Below, in pieces: positions 23,101 through 38,100 of a DNA stretch of 64,000 bases (position 1 is the stretch's first letter; every line of letters starts with the position of its first letter). Origin of the DNA: Bedellia somnulentella (taxonomy: Eukaryota > Arthropoda > Insecta > Lepidoptera > Bedelliidae). The stretch is from NCBI GenBank assembly GCA_963576735.1, contig OY755181.1, positions 992,001 through 1,056,000 on the forward strand, given 5' to 3'. Below the pieces are notes generated by a model. It was not told the origin of the DNA and ran no database searches. It was given only the letters and a program-made list of their open reading frames with translations. The position numbers were made by a program, and so were the translations under genes.

Positions 23101-26100
23101 GCTAGCACACAAAGAGTTATACAACTGGCACATTCTATGGACAGGGTTGTGGTGATATTTTTGTTTTCATTATGGGAACTAAAAATGGTCGAGAATTCCT
23201 AAGCGTTCGTTGTGGAACATTGAAACAGATGCACTCGAGGATGGATGTGCTCATCAAACCAATACCGTTAGTCGCCTCTTACGTACACCCACCGGAAGAA
23301 ATGGGGTAGTGCTATTTTAAGCCGACACTACACAGCTATCATTTAAAAAACAATATACTTTATTGCTGGAAATTTTGCGAACTTTCGTAAATAAAGTTTA
23401 AAAAAAACTGTTCGTTGCTTTTAAGATCCACTCTTACAGAATGACTAAAATAGCTTTGCACATATATACAACTCGAGTGTCATATGTCATATTCGTATAC
23501 CTGTATAGCAAGCACGAGCGCTAATCGACACGATAACGGTTAGAACGAGATGGCAGTATACGATACTAAGTAAGTGCGTAAGAGATGGCTGCTTTATCCC
23601 ACGCGATAACTAGTTTAAAACACGGCTCGTGCTTGCCTTGCTGCTACTACTTTATTACCTGCTAACACATGGATTACATGATGTATAGTTTCTCTCAGCC
23701 TATATAGCAACTCAAATCTACCCCGTGTAAGTTCTAATGCTACCGTGATAGTAGCTATCTTAATTTTCGGATAATCCTTTTTTTATAAATTAAATTTATA
23801 AAAGAAATTATAATAAAATAAGTTTATATTTCGGATATCGCTTCATAACAATGTCATTTATGTCCGCAATATCTTTCCAAACTGGATTGTGATTTTACCG
23901 CCCCAGGAATTGAACCCAAGACCTCGGGATTGGAAGCCAAGCGCTTTACCACCAGAATTTATATTTAACTTACTGCAAATATCCTCGGATTAGGGTGTGG
24001 AAGTGTCTGAAGGCAGCTGTCGCATGCTCATCCAATATTGAAGGATTCACACTCGGATTGTAGTCGTTTACATATCCGTGTGTTCCCACGTATATCAGTT
24101 TGTTCTTCACCATGTTTTCAACACCTAAATCAAAGGAAAATATATTGGTCTTGTACTTTTATGGAAGTTAAAATTAATTTCATTACAATAAGGGCAGATG
24201 TAATTATTAAAATTATTTCTAGGTGAGAATACAGCATTAAAAATTAGATAGAAACTTCAATAGAAAACAGTAATTCAATTTAAATATCCTGCATGTAAAA
24301 CAGCGGTTGAGGACCTCATAATACGAACATGGGAAAATATTTTAATTTAACTTGCAGTTCTTTGTGTCATTCAACCATTACAATCGAATAGATAAATGTA
24401 ATAATTAAATATTTTTAATTACCATTGCAATGTTTACTTCATTGTTTAGAAAATTTATGTGCTCTAAATCTTCGAAATAAAATAAAATAATCAGCACAGT
24501 GTTAATAAATAATGAATTATAATTAATTACCTAAGAAAATAGGAAGCCATTCATAATAGTTGATATGTTGGTACTCAGCCACGTGAATGCGCCTTGCTTC
24601 TTGGTACAGTACTTCATCAGACCAGTGAGGATTTAGATGAGCAAGAGTATCGGCTATGCGGTTGTGTTCTCGGAGTAATATCACTTGGAGCAACGCCAAG
24701 TGGGGGTTTTGATTGGTTCTGATGTCCCCTGGAACAATTGAAAGAAAATGTTAGTTACACAATAAATTGTAGATAACTGGAGTTAAAGACCGCTTTTTAT
24801 TTATTATAATACTTATGGCTATAAATTTAAAAAAAATGTAGTCAGCGATTTAGCATTCTGTCAGTTGAATTCTGTAGCTGTGTAGTGTGTTGGGCTTAGA
24901 ATAGCACTACCCCATTTCTTCCGGTGGTTGTACGTAAGAGGCGACTAACGGTATTGGGGCTTTTAAGGGATTTTGGGCGATGCGGTTGGAGACCCATCAC
25001 CAAAAACCTTTATTTTTACCAACTTTTCCCCACTCAACTTCCAAAAGTGGCTGAGGAATGTATAATTCTTTAGCTCTGGCTACCCCTTCTAGGGAAATAT
25101 AGCCGTAAGTATATGTATGTATATGTATATACGTAGAATACAAGAAAATCAATAGAGAGTGTTGGAGGTCTCTATCACTAGCCACATTCCCGAAAAGTCA
25201 CTAAAGAAGCCCCAATACCGTATGACGCCTCTGAAGACATCTAAAGGAAGAAGTGGACTATTGTTGTTTAATATCGACATAAGTTTCTACACCTATTAAG
25301 TTACAAACATACATACATACATATACTCACGGCTATAAATCCCTAAAAGAGGTAGCCAGAGCTGAGAAATTAGAAATTAAAATATTTTGGAAGTTGAGTA
25401 GGGAAAAGATGGTAGAATAAAGGTTGTTGGTGATGGGTCTCCAACCGCATCGCCCAAAAATCCCGTAAAAAGCCCCAAGTCTGTTAGTCGCCTCTTACGA
25501 ACACCCACCGGAAGAAATAGGGTAGTGCTATTCTAAGCCGACACTACACAGCTCTATTAAATTAATTTTCAATATTTAAAAAGCGTTTGTTTAATATCTA
25601 AATATCCCTATATGGTTACTTCTCACTCATGCTTAAAGATGCTGCTCCAAAGGAAAATTTTACATTCCACAAACGGCAAACACAACATTTTTCATAATAT
25701 ATCAATGTGGGTTCCCAGACAAGATTTTTACCAAACGTTTATTCATCTTTCAAAACATTTGGTTAAAATCTAGGAGCGTTGTCGCTTCTCACTTTACGCT
25801 TCTTTCTTTGTTTCCTAATGCTCGAAGTTAAAGCTTTTTAGAAACTGTCACTCAGACGTGTCACTCTCAGAATATTTTATTGATTCTATTGCTAAGTGAT
25901 TACAACAAAAAGATATCTTTCGCAAGAATATCGTGGAAATCCGTCAAACAGCCTGCCAATTTAGATTTAGCGTGATAGTTTTATAGGAAACTTGTAAGAT
26001 AACGGACTCGCCTCAGGAAACTTGTTAGACTAACAAGTTTCCTGAGATGTTAGTATTGATAATGTAATAAAAGTAACTGAAGAATTACTAATTCTAAACC

Positions 26101-29100
26101 TCTGGCTACCTCTTTTTGGGATTTATGGCCGTGTGTATATGTATGTAGAATAGTGTGAGAATATAGTATTTTGTTTGGTTTTTACGCCTTTAGGAAAAGA
26201 ATATCCTCAAATTGAAAAAAGGAGTAATAATTAATAAAGATAGCTTTGATAATTTTAGTATACGAAGGTAAAAATTTTATCCTTACCAAAGAATCAACTT
26301 TGGATAAATTAAAATCTGTGTTTTTTTTTTAAAGTGGGTAATCACCATCATAATGTGATCATTAAAATATTTAATAATTTTATTACCTTCTTAGATACTT
26401 TATAGATGTGCAAGATGCAATATTTCGCAAAAAAATCAATTTCATTTCTTTATTGAAGAAGATTGTAGTCACATAAAAAAACTGGTTTATCGTGTGTACG
26501 AGTCTGAAAAACTCCTAGAGCACTACGCCTAATTTAAGTAAAACGTTCCTGAGAATTTTCATCAGCATCAAGTTCCATTTGTGCAAATATATATTTTCGT
26601 TTCGTTCTAAGTATTTGTATCTTTTTGTGAAATAAGAATTCTGAGATTCGCGTAAACCAATGCTTATGAATTCATATTTTTCATGATTGATGAGACAGCT
26701 AACTGTACGCTTATACTTTGGAACAGCTTGACGGATCAATTCCCAAGAAGGTTTGGTTTCAGCATGATTAAATTAAATTGAAAACATTTGCATGAAATAT
26801 TATACGAACATAATTTACAGATCTATACAAGTATATTACTACATATAATATACAACTGGCACATACGTTTATGGGGATTATTTTACCATATTAAACTGTT
26901 GTTACTTCCTTCTTACTAATGCTTTTGTCCCGTTTGTTGCTATGCAGAATGTATGTTTTTTTTTCTGTTGTGATGATTTGTTCATAGTTGTTTGTTTATT
27001 TTTCGGCTGATTTCAAAAATGGGGTACAAAACTCGATTGTATGTGTTTTTGTTTGTACGAGTATGTTAGGCGATTACTCCATCAATGTTCAATCAATTTC
27101 ACAAGTTGTTTTTTGTTCTGTTGGATATGCATCCAGGGTGGGCCCATTTAATTGTCATGATGTTTCATGGCTTCGGTTTAATACATACATACATACATAT
27201 ACTCACGCCATTAATTCCCATTGGGGTAGGCAGAGACTATCGATCGCCACTTCGTACGATCCTGACAAACCTCTCTAGCTTCGTTTACATCCATCAATCT
27301 TTTCATACATGCTCTTTTATTCTTCATACTTCGGACGCCAGCCTTTTTGAGCACACTCTCAATTTGGTCGAAGTGTGTTCTCCGTGGTCGTTACCATCCA
27401 CACTAGCTCTATAGATCCCTTTTACCAATTTTCTATCATCTATGCTCTCTATGTGCCCAAACCATCTCAACATTCCTTTTTCTATCTTTCTTACAATATT
27501 ATCTTTCACACCACACTTTTCACGAATAACACTATTTCTCACTCGGTCACACAATCTAACATTACAATTTTTTCTAAGGGACCTCATCTCTACTGCATTC
27601 ACTCTGCTCTCATGCTTCTTCTGCCACACCCAACATTCGCTTCCATACATAAGCGTAGGAACAAGAACAGCATCATGCACAGCCATTCGGGCCTTTTCAG
27701 ACACCGATTGACTGATCATTAGGCTATTCATTGCTCCATTTACCGCATTGCCCTTTTTCACTCTTCTTTCAATGTCATCATCCCATCGGTTTAATAAAAT
27801 TACGAAATATAAAAATTACTACGTGGATGACCCTATTGATAGTCGAATGTTGTATGAAAAATTTGGATTTCGTCAAATTGCTGTAAAGTTGGTTCCATTT
27901 TGTTAAAAGTATACTATGCCCTTTCTTGGCTCTAAGCTACCTATCCACCAAATTTCAGCTAAATCGGTTCATTCGTCCCACACACACACACCACTTTCTT
28001 TTATATATATAAGGTAGAGATTATATCTTTATGTTAGTAAGCTTTTCTAGAGCTAAATTAAATGAAACACTTTGCTCGTATATGTATATTTATAATACAT
28101 ACAGAACCATAAACATAAACGTTCACGCCGAATATCCCCGAAGGGGTTGGCAGAGGTACTAATACTTCTGATCATCACGTGACTTTGTCACCTGGTGTTC
28201 AGAGTACCCACGTTTTGCATGGACAGTGTACTCACGTGATAGGGGGCAGGCCTATCGCCGTTTTGTACGAATACACTGTCACATGACTAAGTACAACTCA
28301 GCCATGTGGGTTTCCTCACGATGTTTTCCCTCACCGTTAACAACCATGATAAATAAACCACACATATGTCTTTAGAAAAGACAAATTGGTGTAGGCCCGA
28401 CCCAGGATTTGAACACTAGTCGTTTGCACGATAACCGAGTGTTCTACCCACTGGGCTATCACGGTTGCTATAATATTATATTATATACTATGTTATATAT
28501 ATTAATATAATATTATAATGCTATATATTTATAATAGTTTATTACTAATCCATTTATTCTTACTAGTGTTAAATGTGGGTTTTTGGGCTATTTATGTTAT
28601 ATTTGGACGATATTGCCTTATTGACCTTTACCTAACAATTCTTTATTGGTTGGAGCATATCTGATTCTGAAGCACTTGTTACCCGCTTTTGGACTTATAG
28701 TCGTGATTACCTATTAGTATGTATATTTTGAAAATTAAGCAATAGTTACCTGTTAAATAGCACGGCTCATTAGGCGATTGAGCAGAATCACACGTAACAG
28801 TTACGTTGGGGTCCTGAGGTGGCCATTCTTGTCCATTTCTCAGAACTGTCAGCAACCTTCCACCGACGAAAGCTCGAATGGGATTGGCTTGGTTTTGACT
28901 ACTTCCGTAAACTAGAGAAAGATCCATGTATGCAGTTACTGTAGATATCTGAAATAAAATGCAGGTTTATAAATTTGTAATGGTATGTTCTGACATAATG
29001 AAAAATATGTATCGCGAACTTTGTGGTGAGAAAGATGATATAGTAATACATCCACTCTGGAAGCATATCTGACAAAAAACTAATTTACAATTGAATTGAG

Positions 29101-32100
29101 AACCTTTTTTTTGAAGTCGATTGAAAATTCGTTTCGATACCCGTGAGACGAATCTGGTTAATGTTATTCTAAACTGACACTACATAACTATTGTCAAAAA
29201 TACATAAAAGGAATTTCACCCCAATATAATTAAGCGCGAAGCGTTAAGTTTATAAATCAGAAAAGACTTTAAATAAATCTTAAGTAACTTCTACAAGCAC
29301 ATTGACAGGTTGAAACTTTTCGTGGTACTTTCTTTAAACAATCTTGTGGTAAAGTCAGGCGTTTGTGAAAACTTAACCTAAAATCAATTATATTTCCCTC
29401 AGAGGTTTCAAAAAAGTGTTTGAAACATTACAAGCACTCAAAAGTTTGCGTAATTTTTCCATTGTCCTAAATTTCATGAGAAATTGACTTCATGAAGGTA
29501 TTATATTCTAACACCGTTCCTCTATTTACACAGTTTAATCTGATTGCATTTTGATTTGTTAAGTATATTGAAATAATGCCGTGTAGTGTCGGCTTAGAAT
29601 AACACTACCCCATTTCTACCCGTGGGTGATCGTAAAGGGCGATTAAGGGTATATGGCTTTTGAAGTGATTTTTAGGCGATGTGGTTGGAGACCCGTCAAC
29701 AACAATTTATTTATTATTACCTTCTTTTCCCCACTCAACTTCCAAAATTGCATGAAGAATTTCTAATTCCAAAGCTCTGGCTACCCCATTTAGGAATTTA
29801 TAGCCGTGAGTATATGTATGTATGTATCTATTGAAATAATCTTTCATTACTAAAAGCGTATGGATTGGCAGTCTTTTTGATCCCGCTTTCTCTAACAGCG
29901 GAACCGACTATGATGATTTTTTCATTGATTGACATCTTATGTGACAAGATATAGTTTAGGCTCCTAATTCAATGTAGTTTTAACGTTTATCATCCGGACA
30001 AGCCAGGGCACATAGGAGACAGAAAATATATCTTACCGGTTCAGCTGGCGCGTTCGGTGGCGTACATCCTCTGTCCCGAGTAGATCCAGTCCTGACAAAG
30101 TTCAGACACTGGGTTCCTTGAGGAGAATGGACCGGGTCGTGAGGAGGAATGAGGATCGGAGCACACAGCGGGTTGGTGGTCGCGTCAGCCGTCAGCTGGC
30201 CGTTGTCATCGCAGCAAGTTATTGGTTCCCTGTCTGTTGAGAAGAAAGTTTATTACATGAAATTGAGTTTTGGAGACCCCAAATTTATTCAAGTTGACTA
30301 AATGAGTAATTGTAAAAATTTACTATTTGCTTTTGATAATAAAAAATGTTGAAATATTGAGCATTTCATTGTTATATTAATTAGATTGATAGGAATATTA
30401 AATTAAAAAAAAACGAGTGTAACTTGAACAACTCTAGTACGTCATAAAGCCTGGTTCAAGTGTTTTACTTAAACTTTCAGGTTAAAATACAAGCTTTAAA
30501 AGCTAGAAAGATGCTTTTATTTATGAGTTCTAGGAAAAATAATATTATAAAAAAAACGCTATAAATTTGTTGATAAGCGAATTTTTTTTATATATATCGT
30601 AGGCTAATGTAGTATTCACCTTAATCGAAAATAAAAAATCCATTAGTAGATAAATCAAAGATGCTCTTTCATTTAGAATCTAAATAAATGTATAACATGT
30701 AATGAGTACATCTAAAAGCGACAAACAATCTACGTATAAGCGACCCAAAAGATCAACTTATCTAACCCAAAATTAGAAAGGATGATAGACTATGAGAATA
30801 GAAAGTAAACCCAATAAAGATGAAACATAAAATAACTAACAACGTCCCAAACGACACATATATAGACACACAATAAATTTCGTGAATACTTACAATCATG
30901 AATTATTTCTGCAATAAAATTAAGAAAATATTATCTTAGATATATATTTTGCCAAGAAAACACAGGCTTATACGTATTTTGGTAAGAAAATATTTACTAA
31001 TTGCTATAAAGCAAAATCAAAATCATCAAGTATGTCCTAACATAATAACCGCAATTAAGTTTAGTCTTAGTCTAAAAAGTAGAACTTTTAATTCCACTTC
31101 TGAATTATTCTGCTTAATACATACAATACATGTGCTATACAATACATACGCAAATATATGCAATACATGCTCAATACATGTGCCTCAGGCCAGAACCAAC
31201 TACAGGCAGAATTCATTTATAATACGAGTTTCTAGGGAATATAATCAAATTCAAAATGATTTCGACATATTCAACTCCAGCATTTCAGCAATCAAGCGAT
31301 TACTTACCAATTCATTTTTTCAGAACATTTAAGTTAATTATTTTTACTTTATTTTTCTTTTTTAGCAATAATTAATTTAGTTTTTAGTATTGTTACCTTT
31401 ATTTCTATTGTTCTCGGTCTGTTAGTTGAATTTACTTTTAGTCTGTAAGTTGTCGTTTTTAGTTTAATTGTTATAGGTGGAGATTTTTAATTGGCATTAC
31501 ATTGTTTACTTTATTGTTTAGTTAATGTAGACGCTGTAAATCTTCCAAATAAAATAAAATAAATAAATAATATGGCTTCATTGTAGCGGTAATTTTGATT
31601 CAACCAAATAAACCTGGTCAATCTTTTTTATTGACACCTTTATGAGACAAACAGTTTTAGTAGTGCATTTTGGTATGTCATTATGAGAGCTAAATGCTAC
31701 TTTCAGAAAGGCAAGCACGAGCGCTTTTTTATCGACACGATAACGGTTAGAATGAGATGGCAGTATACGATACTAAGTAAGTGCGTAAGAGATGGCTGCT
31801 TTATCCCATGCGATAACTAGTTTAAACACGGCTCGTGCTTGTCCTGCTGAACATCTTATGACATTTTGTCACACTAGCTTTAGCTTTGTACGTTTACACT
31901 CTCACGATACTAAGTATAACTGTAGGGAAGAAGAATATTTTTAAAGGCACTATTCAGTATCCAAATTTAACACAGAGTAAATATTATTTCATATCCAACG
32001 TATAGATGAATTGATTAAAATACTCTGCCATAGTTTTAAAAGAAACACTGATACATCCAAATTCAAAAAATAATAATATCGTTACACATATTTGTGTTCA

Positions 32101-35100
32101 AACTTACGTCGTTACTCTTACTGAAGCCAAAAATGAGTGTAACCTGAAAAGTCTTTAATTTCTTCCACTAATAAACACCGTGCCGTGTAGTGCCGGCTTA
32201 GAATCTCGCTACCCCTCTCTACCCACGGGTGTTGTAAGAGGCGACTAAGGGTATTGGGGCTTTTTATTGGATTTTTGGGCGATGCGGTTGGAGACCAATC
32301 ACCAAAAACCTTTATTTTTACCATCTTTTCCCCACTCAACTTCCAAAAGTGGCTGAGGAATTTATGTATAATTCCTTATTAGCTCTGGTTACCCCTTCTA
32401 GGGAAATATAGCCGTGAGTATATGTATGTATGTATGTAATAAACACCAGTTTATTATTAAAGCCAGAACTCTCAGTAATCTTTTATTTTAATACGCTCGT
32501 TGCATATGTGTTATATTCTGATATTTATTATGACTATATGGTATGTGTAATTGAAAAAATAATAATATACAATTAACAGTACGGAAGTGTTTTATGTGGT
32601 ATCTTTGTAGTTATATATTTTTTACTTTATTATAGTTTGACACATTTGGATCAAATAGAAAATGTGCTCAAAAAGGCAGGTGTCCGCAGTATGAAGAATA
32701 AAAGAGCATGTATGAAAAAATTGATGGATGTAAACGAAGCCAGAGAGGTTTGCCAGGATCGTACAAAGTGGTGATCGATAGTCTCTGCCTACCCCAATGG
32801 GAACTAACGGCGTGAGAATATGTATGTATGTATAGTTTGACATAAAAATAATAATAAGTATAATATAGACTAAAGTATTTCTTCAAATGAATATCTGTGT
32901 AAATATCTATATATAGATATAGAAAATCTATAATCTTAGACTTTTGGTTTCCTCCCAATCATATAATCTTCATCAAGTTACTTTTACATATGCTATAAAT
33001 ATTTTTCTAAAATGTGTATTAATAATTTCACTTAATTAAAAAACATGTAAATTAATCCTTATATCTAAATAAAAAACAACTTACGCGACTGAAGAACACC
33101 AGCGGTCAAAGACATATCATGGGTGATGATCTGCCCCCACTGTTGTGCGTTCAAATTCCACTTGGGATCGACCAGGGATTGGTCGTAGAATAACTCCAAA
33201 CTAATTCGACGAGGATTCGGCAATGGTGCACCAGATATCGATCTTGGAAACGATGATACATCTGCGAAAGGAAAGTTCATCATCATCATAGCCCATCAGT
33301 CAGAAAGTTCATCATCATATATATGCCTAGCGACAAATTTGACCTTGAAGGGAAGAAGTTAAATTGCCATAATGGTCAAGCAGGCTTATGATAGCTCAGC
33401 AGACATACATACATACAAACATAGTCACGCCGCTAGCATTTATTGGGATAGGTAATCTCTCGTGATTTCTCACATTCATCATTCATCTAATGCATGACTA
33501 GCTTTTAGCCCGCGACTATGTTCGAGTGGACTACATTTTTTGCATCCAGTTTACATCCAAAATACCAAAGCTTCTTCAAGCAAGCAAGTCTTCCAAGCTC
33601 AAACAGAAATAATTTACTGTTTAAAATAAATTATCACATGATTTAAACTTTGGAATTTTCTCATTGGTCCGTTTGAAACATTTTCGACCAATGAGCGCGC
33701 GAGGTTGGCGGGAAATTTGGCAAGGGCTTCGCCATATTCGAATGTGCATTTTTCTTTTTTGCTTTTTATTGCTCACCTGTAATTGGGACACGGGTCGAAA
33801 TGGTCTCTATGTGTGCACGAACTGTTCACGTACAATTTGGTACTTAATAGAATGACTAAATCACTATAGTAACGCAATAGTAATTAAAATTGTCGGCAGA
33901 TTGAAAATTGCTCGCGAGCGAATCAATTCAATCTCGTGACTGACACATTTTCACGCGCTTTTACTCCAGCAAAGTCTATGGGCCAATTTTGAATATTTAT
34001 AAATCGCTAACAATTTAACTAATCCAGTTATGGAAAATGTATAAGTTTTCGTTAAAACTTCAGATGGAGACCTTCAATTTGATACCTGAACCAATTTTCT
34101 AGCTCTTAGCATCGCGACACAGGCTGGTTCACAAAATCCACCCTCTCTCGTTTAATATATATAAAGATGTGTTATTATGTCGACGTTGGAGGCCTGCCAT
34201 TTTTATTCCAATTTGATGATAAGTGTTATTGTAGCTGTGTAGAACTAGTTCAAAATAGCTTTAAGCCATTTTTGCTCGTGGGTGTGGTACGAGGCGACTA
34301 AAACGTTGAGAACTTTACGTGATTATTGGGCGATGTGACTAAAAATCCATCACAAATGCTTCTTTAATTTCGATATTTTTTACTTAACCTCCAAAAGTAC
34401 GTGAAGTATTCTTCTTATACAATAAATAACACTAATATTATCAATTCTATCAATGGCTATTAATTTAAAGAAAATATTGAAAATATGCTTCAGAAAACAT
34501 CACTAGTGTATTCAGTTATGCGCCATCACGCGTTAAATACACAACACATATTTGCTTAATATTGGACCTTGCTTTTAAATTTGCATAGCAATAACCGTTT
34601 TGTTATAAATACCAAAGCTTTAAGTGCCTCTTTCTACCATCAACACTGAATTAACTGAACTAAATTTGGAACATTATCATCAAAAACCCGCATAAACGTA
34701 AAGTATAATACTAACACGCTATTTATACGAGTATTACGTTCGCGTTTAATAGTTGACGTTTAAATTTGTTGTAAAGTTGAACATATAAAAGGCTGAGTAA
34801 AGGAAACATTATTTGTAAACATTAATAAATTAACAGATATTATAATATCTACAGCTTAGTTTGAGCTAGAAACGGAATGTAAAATAAATTCTAGATTTTC
34901 TTTAAAGTTAAGATAAGTACTGAAATATTTCAAAATCTTCAAAAGCTGGACCGTTCGAAAATATTTAGTTGATTTTGATAAAAGTATTATATAACTACTC
35001 ACGGTCTCCATAATTGTACCCCACAAGTCGTCCATAAGGTGTTTGTGGTATTCCCCAGAAAGGTCGTATCAAGTTATTGCAGGACCCATCTATGGTTCGG

Positions 35101-38100
35101 TACCGGGAGTTCACGCAGACAGGTGGGGGCATACCACATGTTCTGGTGGCAGGATCCTGGGCTGAGCCCGGGGGTGGTGGTGGGTTGCTGAAACTGATGG
35201 ATAGAAAAATTTTAATATATTTTTTGAGTAATAAATATATATGCAATATAAAGCCTGAAGAATATCTAGGAGAATAAAAGAGCATGTATGAAAAGATTGA
35301 CGTCTGTATGTATGTAAATGAAGATCGAAAAATAGGATTGATGATGCCATTCCCGTATGACAACTTATGGCGTGAGTATTTGTACATGAAATCGTGCATC
35401 TATGGCGTAAAATCACTTAAACTAAAATAAATAAATCCTTTAATGATTCAGAACCAGAAATGCCGCAGTTAATTTTGAAGATTTATTTAATATATTTGGT
35501 AGTAGAGTTTACATCGACTACGGTACCCACAGAAAATTTTTGAGCCACTCAATGAAACAAATGATTTGAAACTATGATAGATGAAATGAGGAAGTAAATG
35601 AAGAAATTAACCCGTATAAGGGAAGGTTTATAAGAATATAATACATAACCAATTGATGTAGATAGTCTCAAGCCGGTACAATTACAGGACCTTTTTGAGT
35701 AATCGTTTGAAAATTCATCAGCATTAATGTATCTTTTAATCTATCCTTTGGTTCCCTACTCAAATTTCAAAGGTTGACAAGGCACCTATGACACCCTTTA
35801 GCAACCTCATATTGGTCTACCGACTTAAGTTTTAATACATAGATACAAATCAAAACACACTTTGCCGTATAGTGCCGGCTTAGAATGACACTACCCACCC
35901 TTTCTACCCACGGTTGTCGTAAGAGGCGACTAAGAGAAGGGTATGGCTTTTTAAAGTCTTCCCAAACAACAATGTGGCTGAGGAGTTTCTAACTCTGAAT
36001 CTCTGGCTACCCCTTTTCGGGATTTATGGCCATGAGTATATGCATGTATGTATAAATGAACTCACGCTATAAGATTCTGTAAGGGTGGCAGGGTCTATCT
36101 TAAAAAATATCTCAGAAATAATTAATTATTTATCAATATTTTCATACATGCTCTTTTATCCTTCACAATTTGGACGCCTGTGTTTTTGAGCACACTCCAA
36201 ATAGTTCTCAATGTAATCTCTTACAATTATACGAATATTACCACCCTAATATACATCTGAAATAACATGAATTTCCAAACAAACACTGAAAAGTATTTTT
36301 CATTGAATATATATTCGAAGACAACGTTGGCGGTAGAACAGTATTTGCATGAAGTATCCAACTACGAGATAGCTTGCGAGCGGTTAGCAGAGCATAAGGG
36401 TGCCTTTCCACCAGAGATGTTCTATGTAGCTACGCTACGGATGCGTTTGATATTCACCAATCATATTCCTTGGTGCACGTAGTATATATATAAGAAGGAA
36501 TATGATTGGTGGATATTATACGCAACCATAGCATAGCTGCACTAGGCACCCTAAGGCTGAGAATCCACTAGAGCCGAGCGTGGATGCGCCGCGAGGAATA
36601 TGTTTTTGAAGTACCAATAGATTCAATCCTAATTCAATATAGAAACATTTTGCCAAATGAGGGCAACTAGGGTTTATTTAACTTAATTTTCTGATGTCTT
36701 TTCTTTCTTGCTTGCTTTTCTTTTGATCAACTAATGTCTGCTGTCTGTTATAACAAAATGATGAAAATCAAGAAAAAAAATTCTCATTTAAGGAGGCCCT
36801 GATGATATAGAAATATGTTTCGTATAAATTATTATAACTTAATTAATATGATAAATATATATAAAACAAAAAAAAATACATCTAAATACGTAGTGGATTC
36901 TTCTCAGATTTTATGAAATATAGTAAAACTGCACTATTACTTAAATCCGAAGGAGAATTTTTATTTTACTAAAAAACATCCCCTGCATCGCATCCTCGCT
37001 TACCTTTAGTGGATTTGCAACCTAACTAAAGTGACTGGGTAAAAGAGCACTTCTCATTTGCATTTGGTTAACTCGCTATTATTCATATCATAGCTCTGAG
37101 CTCGCTTTTTTCACGGAAACCGCATACAAATCCTCATAACAGCGTCATAACTTAAAAGGATATGAATTGAGTTGCTTATGTTATGATACGTGTTTTCTTT
37201 CTGCGCAGAATTTGCCAAGAGTCTTGATTTGGTATAAATTCAGCTTTTACAGGATTGTGAATATGAAGACTACACGATCTTTCAAGTTTAATGTTAGTTT
37301 GTAGTTAGTTATTTACATTTTATATTCATCATCATTTAATTTATATTATAATGATAATATGTTATTGAGCGGGGTAAGCCGAAGGCGGTTAGGAAGGAAG
37401 AAATTTTCCTGATCGCATATCTTAGCTCCGGCTAGTCCGATTTTGATGATTTTTTTTGTTATTTAAATAGAATCGAAATTTATGTATCGTCGATACAGTA
37501 ATCAAAAGAAGAAATATCGATATCGATCTAACTACACTACACTTAAAAGGAAAGCGAGAAGATCGTTCGATTTTCCTAACTAATTCTGAAGTGATAATTA
37601 ATGACTGAAATACTTCCTTTTTCATTTTATTTTAAGTTTTCACTTGTCGTTATATTATATACATAAAATAAATTATTATTGTAGGTGACAATTGTTATAA
37701 TTTATTGAAATGACAAGATACAGGCTGACTATATTACAAATATATCTTAAATGACACTTAAAGTTGGTTTGAATAATCCGCAATAAAAACTAATAATAAA
37801 CCTAAAGATTTATCTTAAGTGGAGGTTTTCTACAAACCCAATTATTTTAACATCATTCACGCAACCTATCGTAAACATTAAGCACCTGATATGGACTTTA
37901 ATTTACAGAACTTTTACAGCGCGATGATAAAATGAAAGTTAAAGCTTAATTTAAAAATTTATGGCGCAATATAAAAGTAATAATTTTAATAACAATGAAA
38001 CCTTTGTCCGAATGTAGAACCTGTGGCAGGAAAAGACTGGATGCTGCTGAAATCAGAGTAAAGTGCAAATGTTAAACACATTAACATGCAACAGCTAATT

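Noticed and set aside
27375..27722. Plus-strand Ser/Thr/His-rich frames
   Set aside because: Antisense shadows of RTE coding sequence; the same pattern recurs at 40597, 44858 and 56543.
35077..35277. 66-codon plus-strand frame
   Set aside because: Antisense to peroxidase exon 2, whose splice sites and conserved motifs are clear.
36267..36482. 71-codon plus-strand frame
   Set aside because: Half of it is the left arm of a fold-back MITE.
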